A stretch of DNA of 45,516 nt. Origin: a virus. The stretch lies in IMG/VR virus record IMGVR_UViG_3300020202_000108, positions 1 to 45,516 of that record; one strand, 5' to 3'. Under the pieces are notes generated by a model that was not told the origin of the DNA, did not search any database, and was given only the letters and a program-made list of their open reading frames with translations. The translations under genes were made by a program, and so were the position numbers. This document shows, one piece after another, positions 20,647 to 29,090 of this stretch. Position 1 is the stretch's first letter; the number at the start of each line of letters is the position of its first letter.

Positions 20647-21137
20647 GTCAGGCCGCGCTCGCACAGGCGGCGCTCGTCGGCCCTGCGCCGCACAAGGCCC
20701 GGAAGCTCTCGCCCTCCCGCCTTCGTCCAGCGAGACAACTCGGCGCAAGCCCCGCGAAGGTCCCCCGCGTTCAGCTTCCTGAGGGCAGTGGACTTGCAGA
20801 AAGCTCCCGAGCCGACGTTGAAGGCGAAGGACGTGAAGGCCGCCCGGCTCTCCAGGGGAATAGGCCGCTTAATGCAGCGGTCGATCTCCAGCCCATGCTT
20901 CACCGCATCGGCCGCCAACTGGTCCATGCACTGCTGAAGGGTGAAGCGCTGGCCCAGGGAGACCTCAGGCCCCGTGTGGCCAGCGCAGGACGTTGGGATG
21001 CCGACGGGGTCCCGATAGGCGGTGTCGATCACGCCTTCATGGGGCGCAATGGTGCTTACCGCCAGGGCCGCTGCCCCGAGGACCGCCGCGAGCCCGGCCA
21101 CCGCGCCCTTGACCTGGCTCGATGAGAACGCGGGCAT
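20643..21137 (-). CDS. SAR endolysin, phage lysozyme (GH24)
   Basis: A 164-aa muramidase. The catalytic triad has T4/P22 spacing: Glu34 (PHEG), Asp43 (YRDPVG) and Thr49 (IPTSCAGHT). The N-terminus is weakly hydrophobic and Ala/Gly-rich (VKGAVAGLAAVLGAAALAVS), a signal-arrest-release anchor that keeps the enzyme inactive at the inner membrane until depolarisation. It cleaves peptidoglycan glycan strands. It follows the holin candidate and precedes the 28-aa peptide and spanins. Confidence 0.92.
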   Translation of the reverse strand: MPAFSSSQVKGAVAGLAAVLGAAALAVSTIAPHEGVIDTAYRDPVGIPTSCAGHTGPEVSLGQRFTLQQCMDQLAADAVKHGLEIDRCIKRPIPLESRAAFTSFAFNVGSGAFCKSTALRKLNAGDLRGACAELSRWTKAGGRELPGLVRRRADERRLCERGLT

Positions 21138-21520
21138 CAGCCCACCCCCATCAGGGCGTGATGGATTTGGACCAGGAAGGCCCAGATCGCGGGGATGAGT
21201 ATCTTGTAGACCAGGGCGATGCCCGACGACGCGCCGAGGATCGACAGGGCGAACTTCCAGTCCAGCTTCAGAAGCTTCGACCTCACCCTCTGCGAGCCGT
21301 CTGGGTGCTCCTTGATGTGAACGCCCATGGCGGTCATCATCACCCGGCCTTGGTCCACGAGGGCTTCAACCTGGCCCTCGATACCCTGAAGTCGGCTATC
21401 CATCTCGTTGAGGCGTCCCTCGAAGACGGTGAGCTGTGGCGTCTGGCCGTTCTGTAGCCTTCGCGTCCGCGCCATATCCTCAGCCGCTTTCTTGCCTCGT
21501 CCGTACTCGTTAGGGTCCAC
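21137..21520 (-). CDS. Holin candidate: coiled coil with C-terminal membrane segment
   Basis: A 127-aa protein with an N-terminal coiled coil (LNEMDSRLQGIEGQVEALVD) and a hydrophobic C-terminus (FALSILGASSGIALVYKILI and PAIWAFLVQIHHALM). This resembles XhlA-type or single-pass phage holin-like proteins. GTG 21520 is preceded by GGGGGAGGGG. Position directly before the SAR endolysin supports a lysis role; a host-membrane sensor is an alternative. Confidence 0.65.
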   Translation of the reverse strand: MDPNEYGRGKKAAEDMARTRRLQNGQTPQLTVFEGRLNEMDSRLQGIEGQVEALVDQGRVMMTAMGVHIKEHPDGSQRVRSKLLKLDWKFALSILGASSGIALVYKILIPAIWAFLVQIHHALMGVG

Positions 21521-21681
21521 AGGCCCCTCCCCCGATTGACTCGACTACTGTCCTGTGAAGCTTAGCGGTTGCGGGACCCGCCGAAGCTCCACAGGGTTGA
21601 GGCGGTAGGGGCGTTTCGGCGTCCCCGGCCGGGAGGGCTGGACCCCTTCCGGCTGCCTCGTTTGCGCGCTATGCTCGGTGC
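21521..21681. other. Intergenic stretch between lysis genes and tail fibre
   Basis: No gene recognised apart from the start of the small + ORF at 21682. It holds GC-rich inverted repeats, including GGGGCG/CGTCCCC around 21609-21627. These could slow or partly terminate late transcription entering the lysis cassette, but no T-tract follows. Confidence 0.4.
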
Positions 21682-21879
21682 GTGGAAAAGATCATCTACG
21701 CTCCGAACTGGCGCCCCATAGACGCGGCCGACTTCGGCCTTGATGAGACTGCGCCCGTCACTCTCGATCCGTCTGACGTCCTACCTCCCGTACAAGGTGA
21801 TCGTGCCGGCATCGAAGGCGGCGCCGGACTCCCAACTGAAGCGGACGGCGTCGATGCTCCCGCTCGCGGCCCAGGCTAG
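21682..21879 (+). CDS. Possible small + strand protein, 65 aa
   Basis: GTG 21682 begins MEKIIYAPNWRPIDAADFGL and DETAPVTLDPSDVLPPVQGD, which reads like real protein for the first 35 residues, a stretch not covered by any - strand gene. The rest is antisense to the 3' end of the tail fibre gene and is low complexity. The ribosome binding site is weak. Confidence 0.3.
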   Translation: MEKIIYAPNWRPIDAADFGLDETAPVTLDPSDVLPPVQGDRAGIEGGAGLPTEADGVDAPARGPG

Positions 21880-23421
21880 AACCGCCGTCGCCGCCGAAGT
21901 GGCGCCGCCCAGGAACCTTGTCGAGGTCCATGAAGTGCTCAGCCCTGACGTCATCAGGCCCGCGTTGAACAGGTAGCCAGGAACCAGTATGGCGCCGCCC
22001 ACTGTTTCGGACGGTCCCGCTCCTCCAGAGATCGAGACTGCGGTCGAGTAGTTGGTCCCGTTATTATTGGATACGGCGGCTTGGACCGCTTCGGCGCCCG
22101 CGGTGTTTGAGCTGACGCCCTCGAACACGAACAGCAGGTCCGAATAGCTCTGCGAGATCGACGTGAACGATATCGTGGTCCCGCTCGTGGTGGCTTTCGT
22201 GTCGAGTTGCGTCCACGTCTGCGAGGGGATCGCTTGAAAGGTCGGATCGCCGGAGCCGTTGGACGTGAGGACATGGCCCTTAGTCCCAACCGCAGTCACC
22301 TGAACGGCGCCCGTACCGTTGCCGATCAGAACGCCGCCATCGGTGAAAGTGGAGACGCCAGTTCCCCCGTCCGCCACGGCCAAGTCGGTTATGCCGGTGA
22401 TTGAGCCTCCGGTGATCGCCACGGCGTTGGCGTTCTGCGTCGCCATGGTGCCGAGCTTGCCGCCGGACTCGATGGTCGCCGGACTGTCGTCGGACCAAAC
22501 CGCAACGGTTCCAACGGTGATGATGCCGGAGGAGCTGACGTCCCCCGTACCCGGATTACCCCTGGGGATGGTGAAGTCGAAGACAGCCGCCGAGGAGGTG
22601 CCGACGTTCTTCACCTCCGCATTCGAGCCCGGAGCGCCCGTGGTGGTGTTCCCCACCGTGACGGTAGCCGCGCTGCCGTCCTTGCCATCCGAGCCTGCCG
22701 CGCCCTGTGGCCCCGCCGCAGCGAACGTGAGCGAGACGTTGGTTGCGTCAGCAGGGCGTGTAGTCCCGCTCTTCCACGTCACCGGGACCTTGCGGTAGCC
22801 CGTGCCGTCAATGACCGCCCCAGAGACATAGCCGACGAGGAACGCCGCCGAATCCACCAGGCTGCGGACGATGACCGTGCCGCGGTTGCTGCCCGAGTTG
22901 GCGTCGTCGAAGCTGTCCAGGAAGGTGGTCGCCGACACCCCGTTCAGGTCGGTGTTGTCGATGTAAAGGAAGGTGACGCTGCCGACCGTGGCGTTGTTGA
23001 ACCGGAGCTTCCCGGCCCCTGGATCGCTGTCCGTCGTGGTCGTGCTGAACTCGTAGAGGACCGTTCCGGCATAGCCCGCAACAAGCCCCTCAATGGCCTC
23101 AAGCGCGTCCTCAGTTTGGTCGAGGATCGCAGCATCGGCGGCGAGCGAGGCGGTGACGTTATCCAGGGTAAGGGTCTGGCCGTCGGCGGTGGACCAATTG
23201 ACCGTGTAAGCTTCGGCGGTGTCGGCCCAGATGGCGACGAAGGCCCCGGCGTCATTTGAGACAACCGGAAAGGAGAGCGGGACCGTCAGCGCCGAGTTGG
23301 CGTAAACGGTCTTCGGCGTCGTCGTCTCGTTGTCGTAGAAGCGCAGCTCAGCGATGACCGCGCCGCCGTTACGGCTACGGCTCGGCTGAGCGCCGGGAAA
23401 GATCATCAAGCCTGCAGCCAT
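21781..23421 (-). CDS. Tail fibre / receptor-binding protein with collagen-like segment
   Basis: A 546-aa beta-rich protein. The N-terminus (FPGAQPSRSRNGGAVIAELR) resembles virion-attachment domains; residues 235-255 contain Gly-X-Y triplets (AGPQGAAGSDGKDGSAATV), a collagen-like trimer element. Repetitive VADGGTGVSTFTDGGVLIGN and TKGHVLTSNGSGDPTFQAIP are typical of fibre shafts; the C-terminal 140 residues look like a receptor-binding head. It is transcribed from its own late promoter (23479-23506). As the last structural gene before lysis, it likely sets host range. Confidence 0.8.
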   Translation of the reverse strand: MAAGLMIFPGAQPSRSRNGGAVIAELRFYDNETTTPKTVYANSALTVPLSFPVVSNDAGAFVAIWADTAEAYTVNWSTADGQTLTLDNVTASLAADAAILDQTEDALEAIEGLVAGYAGTVLYEFSTTTTDSDPGAGKLRFNNATVGSVTFLYIDNTDLNGVSATTFLDSFDDANSGSNRGTVIVRSLVDSAAFLVGYVSGAVIDGTGYRKVPVTWKSGTTRPADATNVSLTFAAAGPQGAAGSDGKDGSAATVTVGNTTTGAPGSNAEVKNVGTSSAAVFDFTIPRGNPGTGDVSSSGIITVGTVAVWSDDSPATIESGGKLGTMATQNANAVAITGGSITGITDLAVADGGTGVSTFTDGGVLIGNGTGAVQVTAVGTKGHVLTSNGSGDPTFQAIPSQTWTQLDTKATTSGTTISFTSISQSYSDLLFVFEGVSSNTAGAEAVQAAVSNNNGTNYSTAVSISGGAGPSETVGGAILVPGYLFNAGLMTSGLSTSWTSTRFLGGATSAATAVLAWAASGSIDAVRFSWESGAAFDAGTITLYGR

Positions 23422-23446
23422 GGCGCGCCCGGCGGGAAGGTCGTTC

Positions 23447-23472
23447 GGGCGCTTTCCGCACCGGGGGCTCTA
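23447..23472 (-). repeat. 26-bp late-promoter downstream element, copy 2
   Basis: Identical over 26 bp to 28448-28473. On the - strand it begins TAGAGCCCCC and ends AAAGCGCCC, with GGTGC-GGAAA-GCGCC able to form a hairpin in the 5' leader. It starts six bases after the -10 of the tail-fibre promoter. Confidence 0.85.
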
Positions 23473-23478
23473 TCTCGA

Positions 23479-23506
23479 ATAGTACCCTATCGGCAGGGTG
23501 GCTCAA
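23479..23506 (-). promoter_or_regulatory. Late promoter for the tail fibre gene
   Basis: On the - strand TTGAGC (23506-23501), 16-base spacer, TACTAT (23484-23479), then the shared 26-bp element. The same layout and spacing occurs upstream of the ejection-protein gene at 28479-28506, which makes chance unlikely. Confidence 0.7.
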
Positions 23507-23525
23507 GACGTGCTAGGCTGTGGAA

Positions 23526-23798
23526 ATGAGATCCATTCCGGTTCTCCCGCTCGCCATGGTCGGCGCGGTTCTAACCGCGATGTTCGGCCAATACTTCTAC
23601 GCCCTCATGGCGATGTGGGTTGTGGTTGGCCTTGTAGCGCATTTTGCCGACGCTCGGATGAAGGAAGCCGAACGCCTAATTGCTCTGCTGCCTGCCGATA
23701 AAGCGGAGCAAGCGCCGGATCGCGCGCCGCCAAGGCCGCGAGCTTCGAAAGCGCCTCCCGCTTCTGCCCTGGAGTCGAGGCCCGATAGATTACATTGA
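23526..23798 (+). CDS. Small + strand membrane protein inside the late region, 90 aa
   Basis: ATG 23526 begins MRSIPVLPLAMVGAVLTAMF, followed by GQYFYALMAMWVVVGLVAHF, two membrane segments, and an amphipathic helix; after residue 60 it is Pro/Ala-rich. The 3' 194 bp are antisense to the end of the 656-aa ejection protein, while the 5' part lies in a gap. It is divergent from the tail fibre and opposite to all late genes. It may be a lysogeny-expressed membrane protein; the function is unknown. Confidence 0.5.
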   Translation: MRSIPVLPLAMVGAVLTAMFGQYFYALMAMWVVVGLVAHFADARMKEAERLIALLPADKAEQAPDRAPPRPRASKAPPASALESRPDRLH

Positions 23799-25575
23799 GG
23801 AGCCGAATGACAGGCCGGCTGTAGACCGCGGATGCAAGCGCGTTGGCTCCTAGTATACCCCCTGCAACTGGCGCGGCGGTAGCGCCCGCCCCGGCGACCC
23901 CTGCGCCCGCAACCCCGCCACCAGCAGCCCCGATCATGCCAAGCCACGACCGTAGCGGCGTGCCGCTGTCGGGCACGGATGAGGGAAGAACACGAGCGGC
24001 AGGGTCGGAAATATCCTGCATCAACGCCTCACCGCGGGCGTAGGCTCTTCCGCTCCCCTTCCGGGCGACCGAGAGGTTGAGCTGCGTCGGGGTAAACAGG
24101 CCGTCGGTCTTGGCGGTCGCGGTGCTTTGCGCCGCACCGTTGATCCGGACCATGTTGGCGAAAGCCTCATTTGCCCTGGCGACTTCTGCAGCAGCTTCGG
24201 GGGCCGCTCGCTCAAGGGTTCGCCGATATGCCTGCTGAACCTGCGTGAGGGCGCGGGCGACAGGGCGCTGCGCGGCGGCCCCGGGCTGTCCGCTGGCCGC
24301 CGCGCGCTCAGCCGAGCGGATGGCCTCGCCCAACTCCTCGTCGATTACCTTCCATTGACGCCCGGAGATTGTTCCCCGGAATTGGCGCGTCACGATATCG
24401 TCTACCACGTCGGAAACTTCCTGCTGGGCCCGCTGAGGAAGCGCGCCCACAATGGCGGCCACGTCGCCGCCGAAGACATTGTCAGGGGCGATGCTCACTG
24501 GATCGAGCGCCCTATTGTACGCTCCGGAAATAGCGTCCTGCGCAGCGGCGATGGCTTCCCGGCCCGTCACCCCCGGCGCGAGCTGTTCGCCTATGGGATC
24601 GAGCGCGCGGTTGACGACCGCCCTGTTGAACGACCTCAGGCTGTCGGTTTGGCGCCCGCGGATCGCATCGCCCACTCCGGGAATGCTGGTGGAAGCATCC
24701 TCTATCCGCTTGCCCATGCCGCCGAGCATCTGGCCTGGCGTAAGATCAACCCCTTCGTCGGACAGAACACGAGCGTCGGTGGGCGCTCGGGCGCGCGCTG
24801 CTGCGGCGCGGTTCCCTAGGGCGTTCGATCCGGCTTGTAGGGCCGATCCCATGCCGAAGGTCACAGCGGTTTCCAGGGCGGCGCCCGGCGCGCGCTCCTT
24901 CAGGGTTCCATCCTGCCGTGCGACGGCGAAGGGTGCATTCGTGGCGGCCACGGTGGCCCCGGCGCGTAGGGGCGTCATCGTCGCCTGAAAACCGCGAGCC
25001 GGCGCGCCTCCAACCGCAATACCACCCAACGTGGCTAGGGCGTTCCCGACGGGATGCTCCTTGGCGTACTCGGATTGACGCTCCCGCTCAAAGTCCCTGG
25101 CCGCCTGGCCAGCCGCCCCCGGCGAGATTTCTACGGGCTTGCCGAGCAGTCGGCGCACGGCGTTTTCCGCGACCTGGGCGCCGTAGGACACCCCCCCGCT
25201 TATATCATCGCGGACACCGAGGTTGCGGCCCAACTGGTCGTTCCACTCGCCCAAGGCGCCCATGACTTTGCCACCGGCGTACTTCGTCTTGGCCTCTTTA
25301 TCGATCTGCGCGCCAAGCTTCTGCCGCTCCCTCGCCTTCGCATAGCCAGGGTCCGTCAGGGACCGCATGTCGGCTATGGTCGGCTTCCGGCCAATTGCCT
25401 TGTCCGCCACTGACCCGCGGAGGTAGTCCACCACTTCGGTTGCGCTATAGCCCGAGCCCCGCGCCTGCTGAATCTTGGGCGCGAGGCCGGCGTCCTTGCT
25501 AAGGAACGCAGCGATCTGGTCATCCGAATAGCCGGAAGCCCTGGCCGTGGCGATCTGGTCGGAGAGGTTCGCCAT
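23605..25575 (-). CDS. Large DNA-ejection (internal virion) protein candidate, 656 aa
   Basis: Third of three consecutive internal-protein-type genes between the stabiliser/needle genes and the fibre, the place of P22 gp16. It is helical and Ala-rich, with ISGGVSYGAQVAENAVRRLL and QGAARD-type segments, and Gly/Ala membrane-active stretches (LGMIGAAGGGVAGAGVAGAG, residues about 568-587) that could insert in a membrane during DNA delivery. The N-terminus has two SGYSDDQIAAFL / GSGYSATEVVDYL repeats. Assignment rests on order and composition, not on a recognised motif. Confidence 0.6.
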   Translation of the reverse strand: MANLSDQIATARASGYSDDQIAAFLSKDAGLAPKIQQARGSGYSATEVVDYLRGSVADKAIGRKPTIADMRSLTDPGYAKARERQKLGAQIDKEAKTKYAGGKVMGALGEWNDQLGRNLGVRDDISGGVSYGAQVAENAVRRLLGKPVEISPGAAGQAARDFERERQSEYAKEHPVGNALATLGGIAVGGAPARGFQATMTPLRAGATVAATNAPFAVARQDGTLKERAPGAALETAVTFGMGSALQAGSNALGNRAAAARARAPTDARVLSDEGVDLTPGQMLGGMGKRIEDASTSIPGVGDAIRGRQTDSLRSFNRAVVNRALDPIGEQLAPGVTGREAIAAAQDAISGAYNRALDPVSIAPDNVFGGDVAAIVGALPQRAQQEVSDVVDDIVTRQFRGTISGRQWKVIDEELGEAIRSAERAAASGQPGAAAQRPVARALTQVQQAYRRTLERAAPEAAAEVARANEAFANMVRINGAAQSTATAKTDGLFTPTQLNLSVARKGSGRAYARGEALMQDISDPAARVLPSSVPDSGTPLRSWLGMIGAAGGGVAGAGVAGAGATAAPVAGGILGANALASAVYSRPVIRLLNVIYRASTPGQKREALSKLAALAARDPALAPLYRQAAEQLGVRLPSSERRQNALQGQPQPTSP

Positions 25576-26847
25576 TTACTTGAAGATCTGATCGAGGGAC
25601 GGGCGCTGCGAGGCGGTGGGGCCCCGAGCGCCGCCCGGCGCCGGTCGCGGCTGGATCACGTCCGCTCCAGGAAGCCCCACCGAGTCCGCATAGCCCTGGT
25701 ACTGCTGGGCAAGCTGATCGTAACGCCCGCGGCGAGCCTGATAGACGTTGGCTGCCCCCTGCGTGAACTCGCCCCTCTGCTTGGGATTGAGCATCTGGCC
25801 GCTCACCGCCTTGTTATAGGCGTTGCGGATGCGGTCAGGAATGCCGGCAGCGTTCTGCGCGTTGGCGAATTCACCTTCACGGACAACGGAGCCGGGGTCG
25901 AGCATCTTCATGTAGCTGAAGATGAGGGATAGATCGTTTGCCGCGCTGGGCTTCGCCTTCGCCAGCGTGGAGATCACGTCGTAGCTCGTCGCCACGTCGT
26001 TGAAGTTCTTCACGTCAGGCTGGCTGTTGAACTCCTTGCGGAGCGCCATGGATTGTTGACGAGCCTGCTGCGGAGTCATGCCGCCGTCGGCGCCTTGGCG
26101 AGCCTCGGCCGCGCGCGCGATCTGCACCCGCTGACCCTCAAGCCCGACCCGCTGGCGCTCCAAGCCGACGCGCTGGCCTTCCAGCCCGAGGCGCTGATCG
26201 TCTCGCTTGTTGTCCGCCTCCGTGTCGGTCCTGCGCAGTTCGAAGTCGCGCTCCTTCTCCTCGCGCTCAGCCTTGAACGTCCGATCCTTGTTGGCCTGGT
26301 CGATCAACTTGTCCATGTCCTGCGCAGAAAAGATCTGCTCATCAATGGCGGCGTCAGAGGGCTCCATGATGAGGCGCCCAACGTCCTCCCTTGGCATACC
26401 AAGCCCGATCAAGGATGGAGCGAGCCGCTGAAGTTCCGCGCCGCGCTCCTGAAGGGGCATGGTCCGCAAGCGGAAGAAGGTTTTCCCAATAGCCTCTGTC
26501 TTCTCCTTAGCAGCGGCCCGATCCGCCTCCCCCATCGCCATGACGGCTGTAATAATCTCTTCGTCGCCCGTTTCGCGTGCGGCGTTCATCCGCTTGGCGG
26601 GATCGGCCTCCCTGAACACCGCCCTCTTCTGCTCTGTGAGCTGCCGCGCGGCCTGGTCGTCCCGCAGCTTCATGGCGGTCACGGGATCGTATGGCGCAAG
26701 AGCATTGATGCCGCCTTCGTGGTCGCCGCTGGCGTACATGGCGAGGGCGTTCGTCACGTCCCGCTCCTTGCGGGCCGCCCTGCCTGTTTCGAAGGCGGCG
26801 AGGACGCTCTGGAACTGAGGGCCCTGGCCGAGAAGGGAGAAGTCCAT
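25576..26847 (-). CDS. DNA-ejection protein candidate with heptad repeats, 423 aa
   Basis: A helical protein with TPR-like N-terminus (DVTNALAMYASGDHEGGINA) and a striking register of GLEGQRVGLERQRVGLEGQR near residues 220-240, an almost perfect 7-residue repeat predicting a rigid coiled coil. The Q/N-rich C-terminus ends PSLDQIFK. It sits between two other ejection candidates, as P22 gp20 does. It abuts the 656-aa gene with no gap and overlaps the upstream 525-aa gene by one base. Confidence 0.6.
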   Translation of the reverse strand: MDFSLLGQGPQFQSVLAAFETGRAARKERDVTNALAMYASGDHEGGINALAPYDPVTAMKLRDDQAARQLTEQKRAVFREADPAKRMNAARETGDEEIITAVMAMGEADRAAAKEKTEAIGKTFFRLRTMPLQERGAELQRLAPSLIGLGMPREDVGRLIMEPSDAAIDEQIFSAQDMDKLIDQANKDRTFKAEREEKERDFELRRTDTEADNKRDDQRLGLEGQRVGLERQRVGLEGQRVQIARAAEARQGADGGMTPQQARQQSMALRKEFNSQPDVKNFNDVATSYDVISTLAKAKPSAANDLSLIFSYMKMLDPGSVVREGEFANAQNAAGIPDRIRNAYNKAVSGQMLNPKQRGEFTQGAANVYQARRGRYDQLAQQYQGYADSVGLPGADVIQPRPAPGGARGPTASQRPSLDQIFK

Positions 26848-28424
26848 CAGTAAGGCGCCCCGTTGTAGGTCAAGGCCGCGGCGTTTGCGCCAGGGGCCCC
26901 GCCGCCCTGGTTCCCATAGTAGTAGGCCAGGGCGTTCGTGGCGTTGCCCAGCGTGTTGTTGAACTGCCCGGCCGCCGCCAGGGCAGAATTGCCCTGCACG
27001 TTGGCGTTCGACAGGAAGGCGTTCGACAAGGCGTTGGCGTTGTTGCCGATGGCGTTGTTGTACTGCCCGACTGCGCCTTGGCCTATCCCGGCGAGGTTCA
27101 GGAGGTTGTTCGTCTGCTGGTCATAGCGGCTCGTGGAATAGTCACGGTCGGAGTTGTAGGTGTTCTGATCCAGGGCCGTGCGGAACTGGTAGGTGGTGTT
27201 CGCCGTGTTGAACGAGTTCAGGGCGTTGTCGGCATTGAAGGCGTTGGAGAACTTCCACTTGTCGGCCAGGGCGTTGTAGCCGAACTGCGCGTTCGCCAGC
27301 TTGGTCGAATTGTAGGCGTCGTCCCGGTTCGCCGTGAAAGCCCGGTCCTGGTTGTACTGGCCTGCCGTGAAGTCGCGCCACTGGCCATAATCCCCCATGG
27401 CGAGATCCTGGCCGTACTTCTGCAGGGCCTTCAAGGCCGCGCCGGATTCCAGCGCCCCCGTGGCCGATGCATTGGCGAGGATGTTGCGGTTGCCCTCGGA
27501 AAGCTGGAACTCGTAGTCGGGGCTTTGCTGATAACTCCCCAGCGACACGTCGAGGGGCGCGACCTGCGTCTCCCGGTACTCCGGAGCTGCGTAGGAGGGA
27601 GCCTCGGTCAGGGTCGGGGCGGCATAGGTGGGCGACGGGCCCGGAAGCGGGCGCTGGCCCGTATAGACCCCATCAGCGTTCATCGCAGCGGGCGGAGGGG
27701 CCAGGGCATAGGCCGACAGGTCACGCGGGCTGCCGGCCTTCTCCGTGTCGGCGTAATGGGCTGCGCCGAAGTCCTGGATGGTCAGGTTCGGGTTGTCGCG
27801 CTGCACCTGCTGCCAATAGGCCAGCACGTCGGGCTGGGAGGTGACGTACTTGGCCCAATCGACACTGTCGCCCTGAGGCCGGGCGGACGCCTGCGGGGAC
27901 GGCGTCCCGCTGCGGGTGAAGGCGGTAAGGTCGCGGGGCGTGCCTTCAGCGGCCTTGGCCTGATCATACCACCACTGACCGAACCGGCCGATGTCGTTGC
28001 CGTGCGCGGCCCGATCCGCTTCCGAGGCGCCTTCCCATGCCGCCAGCAGGGCCGGATCACTACGGACGAAACCGGCCCAATCAACGTCGGGCTGGGCCGG
28101 GGCCGCCGGGGCTCCGGACGATTGGCCTCCCGGCAGGTTCAGGCCGGTGCGGGACGCAAGCTGGGTGAGCGCGGCGTCGCCCACGCCGCGGGCCACAGCG
28201 GTGTTGGACTGCTGAAGATCGAGGGCGCGGTTGTTGACGGCGGCCGTGGCGTCGGTAGCCCGCTGGGAAGCATCGGCCGCCTTGTCAGCCGCCTTTCCGC
28301 CCGCGATGCTGCTGATGATGCCGCTGCCCACTACAGCCGCAGCGATCCAGGGAATAATGCAGCAGATGCCCGAATGGTCTGGCTCGGCGCTGAAAGCCGC
28401 TCGGCTGAAATCTCGGTAGGCCAT
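26847..28424 (-). CDS. DNA-ejection/transfer protein candidate, 525 aa
   Basis: The N-terminus has a hydrophobic glycine-zipper (IIPWIAAAVVGSGIISSIAGG minus its last residue) followed by AADKAADASQRA, a start typical of podoviral transfer proteins. The middle is Pro-rich; the last 200 residues are strongly Asn/Tyr/Gln-rich with FNADNALNSFNTANTTYQFR-like repeats. It is first behind the late promoter at 28479-28506, so the three ejection genes can be expressed together. P22 gp14/gp7-like by position only. Confidence 0.6.
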   Translation of the reverse strand: MAYRDFSRAAFSAEPDHSGICCIIPWIAAAVVGSGIISSIAGGKAADKAADASQRATDATAAVNNRALDLQQSNTAVARGVGDAALTQLASRTGLNLPGGQSSGAPAAPAQPDVDWAGFVRSDPALLAAWEGASEADRAAHGNDIGRFGQWWYDQAKAAEGTPRDLTAFTRSGTPSPQASARPQGDSVDWAKYVTSQPDVLAYWQQVQRDNPNLTIQDFGAAHYADTEKAGSPRDLSAYALAPPPAAMNADGVYTGQRPLPGPSPTYAAPTLTEAPSYAAPEYRETQVAPLDVSLGSYQQSPDYEFQLSEGNRNILANASATGALESGAALKALQKYGQDLAMGDYGQWRDFTAGQYNQDRAFTANRDDAYNSTKLANAQFGYNALADKWKFSNAFNADNALNSFNTANTTYQFRTALDQNTYNSDRDYSTSRYDQQTNNLLNLAGIGQGAVGQYNNAIGNNANALSNAFLSNANVQGNSALAAAGQFNNTLGNATNALAYYYGNQGGGAPGANAAALTYNGAPY

Positions 28425-28447
28425 GAACCCAGGCGCGCTAAGGATCA

Positions 28448-28473
28448 GGGCGCTTTCCGCACCGGGGGCTCTA
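28448..28473 (-). repeat. 26-bp late-promoter downstream element, copy 1
   Basis: Identical to 23447-23472. It lies in the leader of the 525-aa gene, five bases after the -10, and can form the same GGTGC-GGAAA-GCGCC hairpin. Because it is transcribed, it could act as DNA site, RNA stabiliser or antitermination signal. Confidence 0.85.
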
Positions 28474-28478
28474 CAGGG

Positions 28479-28506
28479 ATTGTACCGCCGTCGGAGGCTC
28501 GATCAA
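28479..28506 (-). promoter_or_regulatory. Late promoter for the ejection-protein genes
   Basis: On the - strand TTGATC (28506-28501), 16-base spacer, TACAAT (28484-28479), followed by the shared 26-bp element. It lies directly after the needle candidate gene. Geometry identical to the tail-fibre promoter. Confidence 0.72.
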
Positions 28507-28508
28507 CC

Positions 28509-29090
28509 TCAGACCGGCGAGGCGGGATAGATCGTCACGCGATAGGCGATGGGCCAGGTTCCGGAGGTGATTGGCGCGCCGGCCGCATCGAACAGGCGCA
28601 CGTTGAGATTGCTCGAATCGACCGAAAGCATCTGGACGTGGAAAAACGTCGTTCCGGTCGGGAAGACCGCACAGGCGCCCAAGGTGCCGGGGTTGAAGGC
28701 GATGTTGTGAAAGATCGATGCGTCACCGGAGCCGTTGGGTAAAACCAAAGCCACGCCCGCTTGGCCGTTCAGCTTGAACACCGCCTGCCCAATGGCGACG
28801 GTGAGGTCCGCCAGATCGTCAACAACCGCTTCCAGGATGAGGACGACATCCGCCAGCTCACTGACAACCTCCTCAAGCTCCTCCTGCTGATCCTCCAAGA
28901 TCGCGACGACGATCTCAAGCTCGGCGATGACCTCCGCCAGCCCGTTGATCGATGCCTGAACCCGCTTGTTGTTGTCCTGAAGGTAGCGCTGGAAGTAGCT
29001 CGTAGCCCTCCCCTCACCTACGGTTCCGGACGGAAGGGTCAGCGTGGTCTTGGAGGCGATATCGGCCAGCTTGAGGGGCGTCAGGGCCAT
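28509..29090 (-). CDS. Coiled-coil tail needle candidate (gp26-like by position)
   Basis: A 193-aa protein with a long uninterrupted heptad region (INGLAEVIAELEIVVAILED, then EELEEVVSELADVVLILEAV) spanning residues about 45-105, followed by a beta-rich C-terminal domain of 85 residues. A trimeric coiled coil with a globular tip directly after the gp10-like gene is the order of the P22 tail needle that plugs the portal. Alternatively it is a short tail fibre. ATG 29090 overlaps the previous stop (TGATG). Confidence 0.55.
   Translation of the reverse strand: MALTPLKLADIASKTTLTLPSGTVGEGRATSYFQRYLQDNNKRVQASINGLAEVIAELEIVVAILEDQQEELEEVVSELADVVLILEAVVDDLADLTVAIGQAVFKLNGQAGVALVLPNGSGDASIFHNIAFNPGTLGACAVFPTGTTFFHVQMLSVDSSNLNVRLFDAAGAPITSGTWPIAYRVTIYPASPV

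Noticed and set aside
27078-28742. 554-codon open frame on the + strand
   Set aside because: Antisense shadow of the 525-aa ejection gene; Gly/Val/Arg-rich with no domain, and typical of high-GC DNA opposite real genes.
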